From Chryseobacterium sp. ISL-6 (GTDB taxonomy: Bacteria; Bacteroidota; Bacteroidia; Flavobacteriales; Weeksellaceae): a stretch of 64,000 nucleotides of DNA. The DNA lies in assembly GCF_018613715.1 (NCBI RefSeq), contig NZ_JAGGPT010000005.1, positions 590,551 to 654,550 on the forward strand. Direction: 5' to 3'. The notes beneath the pieces are model-generated. The model worked only from the letters and a program-made list of their open reading frames with translations. It was not told the DNA's origin and ran no database searches. This document shows positions 8,611-17,637 of this stretch, piece by piece (the first letter of the stretch is position 1; each line of letters starts with the position of its first letter). The position numbers were made by a program, and so were the translations under genes.

Positions 8611-8662
8611 TTTCACAATCACTGAGTCACAAAATACTATTAACGATAAAAAATTTACAATA

Positions 8663-9067
8663 ATGGCAGCAAATTCAAGAGGAATTTTAAAATTCAACGG
8701 AGGCGAAGGTCAAAAGTTATTAAAACTTAACTACAGTGTTTCCAGATCTACAGATGTATCAGGAAGAGTAGCATCCGATCCCTCAAACGCACTTATCAAA
8801 ATTACAGTAGAAGCTACGGATAAATCTGATATCCTTGAAAGCTTGCTAAATGGGAAATATAAACCAACAACAGGAGAAGTTACATTTAATAAGTCTCACG
8901 AAGAAGGCACTCTGATTACTTTAAAGTGGGAGAATGGATATGTAATCCAACATGAAGTAGATTTTGATGCAGTAGACGAAAACAGCATGTTGATCAGCTT
9001 TGTAGTAAGTGCAGAGAAGATCGATTATGGTTTGGCTGCTTTCGAAGGTTTATGGCCAATGAGCTAA
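8663..9067 (+). CDS. tssD: Hcp/TssD tube protein, copy 1
   Basis: A 134-residue Hcp of the Bacteroidota T6SS, which stacks as hexameric rings to form the inner tube and carries cargo into target cells. It opens MAANSRGILKF and has the compact all-beta Hcp length. It is nearly identical to the second copy at 20153-20566 apart from a few conservative changes and the C-terminus (ALAAFEGLWPMS-type versus NGIYEGVWPGGSGK). It has its own promoter and terminator and is therefore monocistronic, as expected for a protein needed in very large amounts. Confidence 0.9.
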   Translation: MAANSRGILKFNGGEGQKLLKLNYSVSRSTDVSGRVASDPSNALIKITVEATDKSDILESLLNGKYKPTTGEVTFNKSHEEGTLITLKWENGYVIQHEVDFDAVDENSMLISFVVSAEKIDYGLAAFEGLWPMS

Positions 9068-9100
9068 TTAAAAGCGACACATTTAATCCACATTCATAAG

Positions 9101-9133
9101 AAAAAGACTGTCCATCAAAAGACAGTCTTTTTT
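9101..9133 (+). terminator. Intrinsic terminator after hcp1
   Basis: AAAAAGACTGTC and GACAGTCTTTTT form a 12-bp stem with an 8-base loop and end in a T run. Confidence 0.92.
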
Positions 9134-9203
9134 GCCTGAGATGATGCATAGTCATGTTCACTATAGTCATAGTAATAGATATAATATAGATATAATATTT
9201 TTA

Positions 9204-9247
9204 TAAAGTAATACTTTAAACAGATTAAATATTTTTTTTTACCTTTA
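9204..9247 (+). promoter_or_regulatory. Palindrome and -7-like box before the 54-codon gene and clpV
   Basis: TAAAGTA-A-TACTTTA (9204-9218) is a perfect 7-bp inverted repeat. It sits where the -33 element would be relative to TACCTTTA at 9240-9247, a near match to TAnnTTTG. Just before it an 11-base unit, ATAGATATAAT, occurs twice in tandem. This is a plausible operator-promoter for the clpV operon, based on arrangement only. Confidence 0.35.
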
Positions 9248-9270
9248 AACTTCACCACAATCACAAAGTT

Positions 9271-9435
9271 ATGTCAACCACACTTGAAAAAATGCACGGT
9301 TCATCTTTTAATATTTCACAGAATACAGATGACGTTCTGATGGATTTTCATATAAGTGACGGATATCCGATGCAGTTGCTGCTGGTGAAATTTAAGAGAG
9401 ATTCTCTTCTAAGAAAGACTATCTTTTTACACTGA
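9271..9435 (+). CDS. Small uncharacterised T6SS-linked protein, 54 residues
   Basis: An ATG-to-TGA frame of 55 codons between hcp1 and clpV. The product begins MSTTLEKMHGSSFN and ends SLLRKTIFLH; it has no signal peptide or membrane helix. Support for expression: the leader ACCACAATCACAAAG just before its ATG resembles the leaders of both hcp genes and of other T6SS genes, and a -7-like box lies 24 bases upstream. It ends 43 bases before clpV on the same strand, so it probably shares that transcript. I do not recognise the family. It could also be a regulatory leader peptide or a decayed gene. Confidence 0.45.
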   Translation: MSTTLEKMHGSSFNISQNTDDVLMDFHISDGYPMQLLLVKFKRDSLLRKTIFLH

Positions 9436-9478
9436 AATTATTTACACTAAACAACATATATTAATAAGAAAACTATCA

Positions 9479-11974
9479 ATGGGAGTACTAGTAACCAACG
9501 AAACAGTAAAACAGCTTTTTCATATTGCACAATCGATAGCAAGAGAAAATTACAATGCCACTTATGGTGGTCCGCATCTTTTGCAAGCTTTAATGCATAA
9601 AGACATCGGACTCAATGAATTCTTGAAAAACATTGATAAAGATCCGGGTTATTTTTATGAATGGGCGGATGTACGTCTTGAAGATTATCCTAAGACAACT
9701 CATCTTCCTGACGAAGTGAGACAGGATGAGCATGTGGATCTAATTACAGAGGAAGCAGATGATATAAGGCTGAAACTAGGTTTAGATGAAATTACCCCCA
9801 TCTGTATACTTACAGCTATCGTGAAACCTCAGGTTGCATTTTCATTACAACAGTTGAAATCTTTGCCATTAAGAGAGCATGAGATATTCAATTTATATAG
9901 AAAAGATTCGCCTTTCAGTACATCTGAAAATGGTGAGATTTCTTCACTTTTTTCTAATACATCAGATTTTACAGATTCCTCTTTTCCGTCCATCAAAAAT
10001 TATTGTGTGGATCGGACAGCACAAGCAAGAAAAGGAACCCTGGAAAATATCATTGGCAGGGATAAAGAATTAAGAATGCTTGTTGAAATTCTTTGCCGTA
10101 GAAGTAAACCGAATGTTATTATAATTGGTGAACCGGGAGTTGGTAAAACAGCCTTGGTAGAAGGTTTTGCTACTGAAATTACAAAAGGGAATGTTCCTGA
10201 AATGCTTAAAAACGGAACTCTTTTGGAGTTGGATACCGGAGCTTTGCTTGCGGGAACTTCATATAAAGGCGAAATTGAAGACCGCCTGAAAAAAGTAATC
10301 AACGAATGTAAAAAGATAGAAAAAGCTATTTTGTTCATTGATGAAATTCATACCCTTTTAGATCCTAAAGGGAGTATTGGAAATGTTGCCAATCTTCTGA
10401 AACCTGAATTGGCAAGAGGCGAGATTACTGTTATCGGTGCCACAACGCAGGAAGAGTATAGAAAAATTATCGAACCGGAACAAGCCTTCAACAGACGTTT
10501 TGAAGTGCTTACCGTAAATGAACCTGATGAGAAGACGTGTGTAAAAATGATCGATGTTCTTTTAGATGGATATAAAAAGCATCATAATATTGAAGTTGAA
10601 AAAACAGCTATACCTGAATGTGTTCGATTGGCGAAACGATATGCAAAAGGAAAAAAATTACCCGATGCAGCAATTGACTTGTTAGACAGAACAATGGCTG
10701 CTATAAAAATGCTTGATGAGCTTTCTGAAAAAGAACTGGAAAGCTGGAAAACAATCTATGAAACAATTTTAAAAGAAGAATATCTGGATAGTAAAGATCA
10801 GGCTGACGAGCTGATCTGGAACTATAATTTATTAAGAGATAAGATCAGTCCTATTTTGTGGGGTTCTTTGAGCGAGCAACCTGCTATTGATAATTCAATG
10901 CCGGTTGATCAGATCAAAAAGATCATTGATGATACATTTACAGAGCTGCTTGAACATGCTTCAAAGAAAAGAGAGAGAGTAAGTAAGCTTGAGTTGGCAG
11001 CAGTGATGGCAGCAAAAACTAATATTCCGATCGGTAAGATCCAGGCTCAGGAAAAAGAAAAACTTCTGAATATGGAATCGCTTTTACTGAATAGAGTGGT
11101 AGGTCAGGACCATGCCTTAAAAATACTTTCCGATGCTATTGTTGAGAACCGAAGCGGACTTAACAAACCAGGTCAGCCAATAGGATCTTTCTTTTTACTG
11201 GGACCTACAGGAACAGGAAAAACAGAATTGGCAAAATCGATGGCTGAACTTCTTTTTAATGATGAAAAAGCCATGGTTCGTTTTGATATGTCAGAATTTA
11301 AAGAAGAACATTCAGCAGCATTATTATATGGAGCTCCTCCAGGATATGTAGGATATGAAGAAGGAGGAATGCTTGTCAATAAGATCAGACAGCAACCTTA
11401 TACTGTAGTTCTGTTTGATGAGATCGAGAAAGCACATCATTCTGTTTTTGATGTATTTCTTCAGATTATGGATGAAGGAAAAGTACATGATAAACTTGGA
11501 AAAGAAGGAGATTTCAGTAATGCTATAATACTATTTACCTCCAATATTGGAAGTGAAGAAATTGTAAAACAATTTGAAGAAGGAAAGGTTCCCGGATCTT
11601 CAGCATTAATGCAGATTATGTCTAATTCAGGGAGATTCAGACCAGAATTTTTAGCAAGGATTACAGAAATTATTCCTTTTGCACCTATTACGGAATCTAT
11701 TGCCGAACGAATTTTCAATATCCAGTTAAAGTCACTTCATTCTTCATTAACGAGATTGGGAATGACACTTAAAATCAGTGATGAGGCTGTTAAAAACCTT
11801 GCCCTTGGAGGATTTAGCAGTAAATATGGTGCAAGACAGATCTCAGGAGTTATTCGTGCCCAATTGGCAAGACCTATTTCAAAAATGATTGTTCGTGAAG
11901 AGGTAAAAACAGGGCAGACGATTCATGTAGACTGGAACAGTGAAGAAGACAAATTAACGTGGAACGTAGTATAA
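9479..11974 (+). CDS. tssH: T6SS sheath-disassembly ATPase ClpV/TssH
   Basis: An 831-residue Clp/Hsp100 AAA+ protein that recycles contracted T6SS sheaths. Order: Clp N-domain repeat (about 10-150), first AAA+ with Walker A GEPGVGKT (about 218) and Walker B AILFIDEIH, a middle domain shorter than in ClpB (about 395-520), second AAA+ with Walker A GPTGTGKT (about 577), Walker B VVLFDEIEKAH and the GAPPGYVGY pore loop, and a C-terminal D2-small domain. The short middle domain and the T6SS neighbours favour ClpV over ClpB. Its sheath substrate genes tssB and tssC are not in this window. Confidence 0.92.
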   Translation: MGVLVTNETVKQLFHIAQSIARENYNATYGGPHLLQALMHKDIGLNEFLKNIDKDPGYFYEWADVRLEDYPKTTHLPDEVRQDEHVDLITEEADDIRLKLGLDEITPICILTAIVKPQVAFSLQQLKSLPLREHEIFNLYRKDSPFSTSENGEISSLFSNTSDFTDSSFPSIKNYCVDRTAQARKGTLENIIGRDKELRMLVEILCRRSKPNVIIIGEPGVGKTALVEGFATEITKGNVPEMLKNGTLLELDTGALLAGTSYKGEIEDRLKKVINECKKIEKAILFIDEIHTLLDPKGSIGNVANLLKPELARGEITVIGATTQEEYRKIIEPEQAFNRRFEVLTVNEPDEKTCVKMIDVLLDGYKKHHNIEVEKTAIPECVRLAKRYAKGKKLPDAAIDLLDRTMAAIKMLDELSEKELESWKTIYETILKEEYLDSKDQADELIWNYNLLRDKISPILWGSLSEQPAIDNSMPVDQIKKIIDDTFTELLEHASKKRERVSKLELAAVMAAKTNIPIGKIQAQEKEKLLNMESLLLNRVVGQDHALKILSDAIVENRSGLNKPGQPIGSFFLLGPTGTGKTELAKSMAELLFNDEKAMVRFDMSEFKEEHSAALLYGAPPGYVGYEEGGMLVNKIRQQPYTVVLFDEIEKAHHSVFDVFLQIMDEGKVHDKLGKEGDFSNAIILFTSNIGSEEIVKQFEEGKVPGSSALMQIMSNSGRFRPEFLARITEIIPFAPITESIAERIFNIQLKSLHSSLTRLGMTLKISDEAVKNLALGGFSSKYGARQISGVIRAQLARPISKMIVREEVKTGQTIHVDWNSEEDKLTWNVV

Positions 11975-11987
11975 GTCTGTAAAAAAT

Positions 11988-12026
11988 AAGGTAAAATTAA
12001 AAATGTTTTATTTTTAGTTTTACCTT
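11988..12026 (+). repeat. Large AU-rich hairpin between clpV and the transglycosylase gene
   Basis: A 17-base arm at 11988-12004 pairs with 12010-12026 around a GTTTT loop, with one mismatch. No T tail follows on the plus strand, so it may be a processing or partial attenuation site that lowers downstream expression rather than a full terminator. Confidence 0.5.
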
Positions 12027-12054
12027 AAAATATATTTAATTATTAAATATTACA

Positions 12055-12924
12055 ATGAAAATTAATTTCAAACATATTGTAACGGGATTATTATTGGTGG
12101 TCTCCACTCATTTTGTTAATGGGCAATTTCTTTCTGCTTCTGATACTTCCGAAAACAGTGTGAAAAGATATAAAAATATCATTAACTCAAACAAAGAGAT
12201 CGTTGATTTTATAGAGTATTCACTTTCTCAAAAAGGTCTGCCTAAGCATTTAAGAAATCTGGCGTTGATCGAATCAGGGTTTGATAGAAGACAGGTTTCA
12301 GGAGCTGGAGCAGTAGGGGTCTGGCAGTTTATGACCGCTCACGCCAATCAGTATGGTCTTTCTGAGCAAAGCCGTACAGATTTATATAGAAGTACAAAAA
12401 CAGCAGTTGTTTCATTAGCTAAGCTATATAGAAAATACAACAATTGGGTTACAGTAGTAGCTGCTTACAATTGTGGTGAAGGAAATATTTCTAAAGCAAT
12501 GGCTGCTGCGGGATCTCCACAATATCATATTTTCAGCAAATATCTACCTGGGGAAACGATCAATCATGTTAAGAAATATTTAAATGCTTGCTATGCAACA
12601 GGTGAATTACAAAATGTATTGAATGATTACAATAACTCCAGGATGAATATGGTCTTCCAGAATGGGACTGGACAAAATTCGGGAACTGTTTCACTTGCAG
12701 AAACGGATATTAATGCTGGATTCGATCTGAGTATTGTGGCTGATGAGCTTGATGTAGATGTTGATAAAATCCTGGCATGGAACCCTGGTATAATGGAGGA
12801 ACTTCAGCAAAGTGGCGAAAGTATATTCTACCTGCCAATTGATTTAATGCCTGATTTTTTACTAAAGAAAAATAAGATACTTAGCCGCTCTATTAAAGGA
12901 GGGAATAAAACAGCTACCCAATGA
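12055..12924 (+). CDS. Secreted lytic transglycosylase, MltD-like SLT domain
   Basis: A 289-residue exported protein with signal peptide MKINFKHIVTGLLLVVSTHF and cleavage near NGQ. The SLT lysozyme-like domain (about 45-180) shows the catalytic Glu in LIESGFDRR, followed by GAVGVWQFM and the VVAAYNCGEGN motif, as in MltD-type transglycosylases that cleave peptidoglycan in the periplasm. The C-terminal 80 residues resemble one degenerate LysM unit (DLSIVADELDVDVDKILAWNP). Lying between clpV and vgrG, it probably opens the cell wall locally so that the T6SS envelope complex can be assembled; an effector role is less likely given the Sec signal. Confidence 0.85.
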   Translation: MKINFKHIVTGLLLVVSTHFVNGQFLSASDTSENSVKRYKNIINSNKEIVDFIEYSLSQKGLPKHLRNLALIESGFDRRQVSGAGAVGVWQFMTAHANQYGLSEQSRTDLYRSTKTAVVSLAKLYRKYNNWVTVVAAYNCGEGNISKAMAAAGSPQYHIFSKYLPGETINHVKKYLNACYATGELQNVLNDYNNSRMNMVFQNGTGQNSGTVSLAETDINAGFDLSIVADELDVDVDKILAWNPGIMEELQQSGESIFYLPIDLMPDFLLKKNKILSRSIKGGNKTATQ

Positions 12925-12963
12925 AAATGCTAAACGATAAAGTTTAATCCAAATGAAGTTAAT

Positions 12964-14901
12964 ATGAAATTAGAATCACCAAATATACCACAAACCCCTT
13001 CTTTTCGTCCTTCACAAAATGCAGATGGAGTCTCTGATAGTCACCACACAGGCATCAATCGTCTTGTAAAATTATCCCTTGTTATTGAAGGTAATGTAAT
13101 TAGCTATTATAAGCACTTTAAGCTAAAGCAGAGTGCTCAGCGTCACCATGAGTTTACACTTACTTTAGCTCATGATACATTAGGAAACCGGCAAACACAT
13201 ACGTTGGAGGAAGCTAATAAATTTTTAGGGAAAAGACTTACTGCTGTTATTTCTTATAAAGACATAGAAAACAGCCCCGAAAGAACTTTCGTAGGGATCA
13301 TTACCGGAGTAGGGTTCAGTCAGGAAAAAATGAGTTTAGGGAATATTGTTTTAACTGGTTATAGCCCTACGATTCTCTTGGATGGTGCACCTCATGTCCA
13401 AAGCTTTGGCGGCGATCAACCTGTTAATATGGGAATTATCGCTGAAGAGGTCATCAAGCAGGGCATCGATAAAAGCCGTTTTGATATTAGAGTAGATACC
13501 AATGATTATTCGCAGATTATTTACAGTAGTCAGTATGATGAAACCCATTATAACTATCTGGCGAGAATGGCTGAAGCTTATGGTGAACAGTTTTACTATG
13601 ATGGCGAAGTGCTCCACTTTGGAAAGCTTCCGGCACAAAACAAACCTATTAAACTTACCTATGGTAGCAATGCAAATGATATTAAAGTAGAGCTGAAGGC
13701 AGTTCATACCAAACCTCAGTTTTATGGATATAATAGCAGCAAAAATGAAAAACTTACTTCAGCTGCAACGCCTATCCAACATGTAGGTGATCTGGCAAAA
13801 ACGGCTTATGCTCATAATGACAAGATCTTTAAAACTCCAGCATTACAGGTTGCTCCTGTAAAAGCTTCAACGCACCTTGATGTAGAATACTCCCAAAAGA
13901 GTTATTCTGGAAGTGAGGCTGTAAGTGTTTTTTCACTTTCTGGAAATACAACCGTACCATTTTTACATCCCGGATGTGTTGTAGATGTACAAATGCGTAA
14001 GCCCGACACGAATGAAAGTGATTATTTCACAAGAATTATGATTACTGAAACAACCCATGAAATAGATACAATAGGCCATTATCAGGGGAGTTTTGATGGA
14101 ATTGCCTCAGATACCGGATTTTTACCAAAACCGGATTTTAAAATACCTAAAGCAGAGCCACAGATCGCTACCGTAATCTCAAATACCGATCCTGAAGGTC
14201 AAGGTCGTGTACAGGTGAGGTTCGACTGGCAGACTAATGATATCACTCATTTTATCCGTGTTATGACTCCTGATGCTGGAGGAACGGATCAGATCACTCA
14301 AAACAGAGGTTATGTAGCCATACCTGAGGTAGGAGATCAGGTGATGATCAACTTTGTACACAGTCATCCGGATAGACCGTTTGTGATGGGCGGGATGTTC
14401 CATGGAGGTATTGGTTTAGGTGGTGGTGTAGATAACCGTGTAAAATCTATTCAGACCAGAAGCGGACATCGCATAATTTTCACTGAAGATGAAAGCATCA
14501 TCATTACGGATAAATCAGGAAACAAGATTCATTTAGATACGACGGGAAGTAATATTACTATTACAGCGCCAGAAACAATGACGTTTAACTGTAAGAATAT
14601 GAATATTAACGTAGGAGAAAATATGAATACCAATGTTGGAATGAATAAAACAGATACTGTCGTGCTTAACAACACAGAAAGTGTAGGTTCCATGAAATAC
14701 GTTACTACCGGCGCAGATTTTACAACGAATGTTGTTGGAAAAATGAGCCATTATGTAAAAGGTGATATGGAGGTTTATGGTGAAAAAGAACATAAATTGA
14801 CAAGCCTAAAAGGAGTTGAAGTTAATAGTGAAGGAAAAGTTGAACATCACGCTGAAAAAGAAGTTCAAAATAATAGTGGTGAGAAATCTAAAAATCACTA
14901 A
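12964..14901 (+). CDS. tssI: VgrG/TssI spike protein 1
   Basis: A 645-residue T6SS spike. The gp27-like base domain covers about 25-390, with LVIEGNVISYYKHFKLKQS at the start and the conserved YDETHYNYLARMAEAYGEQFYYDG segment (two motifs, here YNYLARMAEAYGEQF). A gp5-type OB domain follows (GRVQVRFDW, about 415; PEVGDQVMINFVHSHPDRPFVMGG as the conserved end, about 455-480), and then a repetitive beta-helix needle rich in NMNINVGENMN-type repeats. The C-terminus has no added toxin domain. It is followed 2 bases later by the lipase effector gene, suggesting that the lipase is its cargo. Confidence 0.93.
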   Translation: MKLESPNIPQTPSFRPSQNADGVSDSHHTGINRLVKLSLVIEGNVISYYKHFKLKQSAQRHHEFTLTLAHDTLGNRQTHTLEEANKFLGKRLTAVISYKDIENSPERTFVGIITGVGFSQEKMSLGNIVLTGYSPTILLDGAPHVQSFGGDQPVNMGIIAEEVIKQGIDKSRFDIRVDTNDYSQIIYSSQYDETHYNYLARMAEAYGEQFYYDGEVLHFGKLPAQNKPIKLTYGSNANDIKVELKAVHTKPQFYGYNSSKNEKLTSAATPIQHVGDLAKTAYAHNDKIFKTPALQVAPVKASTHLDVEYSQKSYSGSEAVSVFSLSGNTTVPFLHPGCVVDVQMRKPDTNESDYFTRIMITETTHEIDTIGHYQGSFDGIASDTGFLPKPDFKIPKAEPQIATVISNTDPEGQGRVQVRFDWQTNDITHFIRVMTPDAGGTDQITQNRGYVAIPEVGDQVMINFVHSHPDRPFVMGGMFHGGIGLGGGVDNRVKSIQTRSGHRIIFTEDESIIITDKSGNKIHLDTTGSNITITAPETMTFNCKNMNINVGENMNTNVGMNKTDTVVLNNTESVGSMKYVTTGADFTTNVVGKMSHYVKGDMEVYGEKEHKLTSLKGVEVNSEGKVEHHAEKEVQNNSGEKSKNH

Positions 14902-14903
14902 CG

Positions 14904-16583
14904 ATGAGTATCGAATATTTTGTAGAGGGTAAAACCACTACGAGAACAGGTGGAAACTATCTGACCTATGCTAAAGAAGGCATAGATCATAATAGTTCTG
15001 TATCAGTTGAACAAAAGGGAAATGAAGCAGGAGTGAGCTATAATAAAGCTCAGAAAGTGAATCCTAATGATAAACCTATTAACACAATAGATATTAGTCT
15101 GAATCTTTTTTTTGATGGGACACAGAATAATAAAACAAATACCAGTCTTGGGGGAGATTTTAAAGAAGCTAGTAGTGATAAAGATGATAGCTATAATAAT
15201 GAATTTACTAATGTAGCAAAAGGTTATGATGCCATTGATCCCAGTGCAGATAATCAGGTGTCATGGTATATTGAGGGAATAGGAACTGAGGACAAAGAAA
15301 GTGATAGTATACTGAAAGGTGTAGCACAGGGGACTGGAGATACTGGAGTGGTAGCAAAAGTAACCAAAGGCTGTTTAAAAGGAGCACAGGCTATCGTTGA
15401 TAAATTAAAAGGCAACATAAAACCAATCAATATTCTTACTGTTAATGTATTTGGCTTTAGTAGAGGAGCTGCTGCTGCAAGGCATTTTGTACATATTGCC
15501 AATTCAAATGCTGCGGTAATATATACTAACTCTAGAAAAGTTATACAGGTTTCTCCTCCCGAATATATCAAAGACGGATATTTGATAATCAAAGATAAAG
15601 ATGGTTCGAAAGATAAATTTATCAGCCAGCATGGTTATTTTGGAGCTTGTCTTCTAGCACAAGGGTTGGAAGTGAAAGAAATAAGATTCAGATTTGCTGG
15701 TTTGTATGATACTGTAGCATCTTTTGGATTGAATCATAGAGGAGGTTTTGGTATTGGTAATGACACGGAGCAGTTAGGATTGGATGCAATTGGTAGCGGT
15801 AAAGTGCAATTTGCCTTACAACTTGCTTCTGATGATGAATATAGAGATAATTTTGACCTTACGAATATCAATAGTACAGGGCTGTATGGCTTAGAATTTA
15901 CTCTTCCAGGTGTTCATTCGGATATTGGTGGATCTTATGGTATTGGAGAAGAAATTTCTGTACTATATTGTGATCCTTATGACCCTTATGATAATGTAAA
16001 TACCCATAAAGAATGTGAGACATTTAAAAAAATATTAATAGAAGAAGGCTGGTATAACGAAGAACAATTAAAGATTAAATATTTCTACCAAAGTGATGTC
16101 AATTATGACAGATGGTGGAACAAGGGTGCACAATATTATGGTCTTGTTGGAACGAGAAACCTTTCCAATAAGTATGATAAAATTCCTTTAAACCAAATGT
16201 TTCATTATTCCAAAAATAATGAAGTAAAGTATATGGAAAATAGAATAACCGAAGATCATGCAATTACGGATGATTTTCTTAAGGCTATCTATTCACAATT
16301 ATCACAATATATGAATGCTTGTAATGATGTTAGGAATAAATATGTTAATAATTATCAGGCTGGAAATAAACCGTCTGTATCTCAATATATAAAAGATATT
16401 AAAGCACTTTCTTATTTGAGGCATATCGATAGTGAAAATCTTAGTAAACTAAGAAATAAATATCTACATTGGTCTGCGAAAACTAATCAGATTGGTCTTG
16501 ATACAAGACCTAATGATGATGCTCCAAAAAGGACAGGAGCATTAGAGGCCAAATTCCGAAAAAGATTTATACAAGATGGATAA
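14904..16583 (+). CDS. Tle1-like T6SS lipase effector (DUF2235)
   Basis: A 559-residue alpha/beta hydrolase without a signal peptide. The DUF2235/Tle1 signature is complete: LNLFFDGTQNN (about 66-76), nucleophile Ser in GFSRGAAAARHF (about 183-194), the catalytic Asp region LYDTVASFG (about 267) and the His in PGVHSDIGGSYG (about 333). Tle1 enzymes are phospholipases A that attack target-cell membranes after T6SS injection. It lies 2 bases after vgrG1 and overlaps by 8 bases with the first of three DUF2931 lipoproteins, its probable immunity proteins. The assignment as effector is strong; exact phospholipid specificity is unknown. Confidence 0.88.
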   Translation: MSIEYFVEGKTTTRTGGNYLTYAKEGIDHNSSVSVEQKGNEAGVSYNKAQKVNPNDKPINTIDISLNLFFDGTQNNKTNTSLGGDFKEASSDKDDSYNNEFTNVAKGYDAIDPSADNQVSWYIEGIGTEDKESDSILKGVAQGTGDTGVVAKVTKGCLKGAQAIVDKLKGNIKPINILTVNVFGFSRGAAAARHFVHIANSNAAVIYTNSRKVIQVSPPEYIKDGYLIIKDKDGSKDKFISQHGYFGACLLAQGLEVKEIRFRFAGLYDTVASFGLNHRGGFGIGNDTEQLGLDAIGSGKVQFALQLASDDEYRDNFDLTNINSTGLYGLEFTLPGVHSDIGGSYGIGEEISVLYCDPYDPYDNVNTHKECETFKKILIEEGWYNEEQLKIKYFYQSDVNYDRWWNKGAQYYGLVGTRNLSNKYDKIPLNQMFHYSKNNEVKYMENRITEDHAITDDFLKAIYSQLSQYMNACNDVRNKYVNNYQAGNKPSVSQYIKDIKALSYLRHIDSENLSKLRNKYLHWSAKTNQIGLDTRPNDDAPKRTGALEAKFRKRFIQDG

Positions 16584-17637
16584 AACATTATTAAGATTTT
16601 TGTTTTTTTTTACGCTCCTTACTCAAAATATTAGCTGTCAGAAAATGGAAGAAAAGAAGTTGCCAGAATTTCAGGTGGAAATAAGTCACCCTAAAAATGA
16701 TATGGATGTAAGTCCGGTTGAAGATAAAATAATAACTTTAGAAGGAGTTCCTGCCAGTTTACCTTATGGAAGTACATCTGGGGAATGGGGGACATCTGGA
16801 AAAGGTTGGACTGAACAGCACGGAACGCCTATTGGTGCAGATATAACTTATTTCTCGAGATATGAAGATACATTTTACCATTTAAAGGCTGATTTTTCTA
16901 TTGAAAAAATAAAAGATTATATGCAGCGTGCTTACTCTCAAAGAGAAGCTTTTCTTTATTCTAACCCACTTCAGGAGTATAAAAACTTGGGAAGAGATGA
17001 AAAATTTAGCGGTGCAGAGAATCCTTACAATAGTTTTTCAACTTTAGTTTTTGGCTTTGCACCAAAAGGGATGGTGGTAGTGTGGTTAAGATTTAGGGCT
17101 GTTCAAATAGAATTGGGTAGATTTCAGGCCGAAAAAGTAAAAGATGATAAAGAACTCGAAAAGAAATTTTTCTCCAAATTATCTGTAACGCGTGAAGAAA
17201 TGAAAAAGAAAAGGTTTTTAGAGATTAGCTCAAAAGAATGGGATGATTATCGAATAAAGTATTCTTGGAAGCCAGTCATTACCTCTGAAAATAAAAATTT
17301 AAGATTGTTCGAAATGAATCTGAGCTATTTTAATGCAGAGGAAGAAGTGATATTGCGTCCCATGGTTGATAATATTCCGATAAAAGAAAGAGCCATTCCA
17401 AAAGAATTAAATTTCACATGGGAAACCGGAAAAGATCAACAATATATTGGGAGGGCATTCTTTAACTGGGAAAAAGCGAATGAAGCATTTAAAAAATCTG
17501 GAAACAAAGGAAATTTAGAATTTAAGATAGCCCCTGACAATAGTGGATTTCAAGTATATCTTAATGGAGAGTCTTTTCCAGTAGATAGCGTAAGGATCTT
17601 CAAAACCGAAAGAGAATTTCATGAATCCTATAAGTAG
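16576..17637 (+). CDS. DUF2931 lipoprotein, probable lipase immunity protein 1
   Basis: A 353-residue DUF2931-type lipoprotein. The signal peptide ends with a lipobox Cys in NISCQKM (about residue 20), so it is predicted to be membrane-anchored in the periplasm, where an incoming T6SS lipase would act. The core contains the GKGWTEQHGTPIGADI and FGFAPKGMVVVWLRF blocks shared by all three paralogues. DUF2931 genes are commonly found beside T6SS lipases. Its ATG lies inside the 3' end of the lipase gene, implying translational coupling. The immunity role is inferred from location and export. Confidence 0.75.
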   Translation: MDKTLLRFLFFFTLLTQNISCQKMEEKKLPEFQVEISHPKNDMDVSPVEDKIITLEGVPASLPYGSTSGEWGTSGKGWTEQHGTPIGADITYFSRYEDTFYHLKADFSIEKIKDYMQRAYSQREAFLYSNPLQEYKNLGRDEKFSGAENPYNSFSTLVFGFAPKGMVVVWLRFRAVQIELGRFQAEKVKDDKELEKKFFSKLSVTREEMKKKRFLEISSKEWDDYRIKYSWKPVITSENKNLRLFEMNLSYFNAEEEVILRPMVDNIPIKERAIPKELNFTWETGKDQQYIGRAFFNWEKANEAFKKSGNKGNLEFKIAPDNSGFQVYLNGESFPVDSVRIFKTEREFHESYK

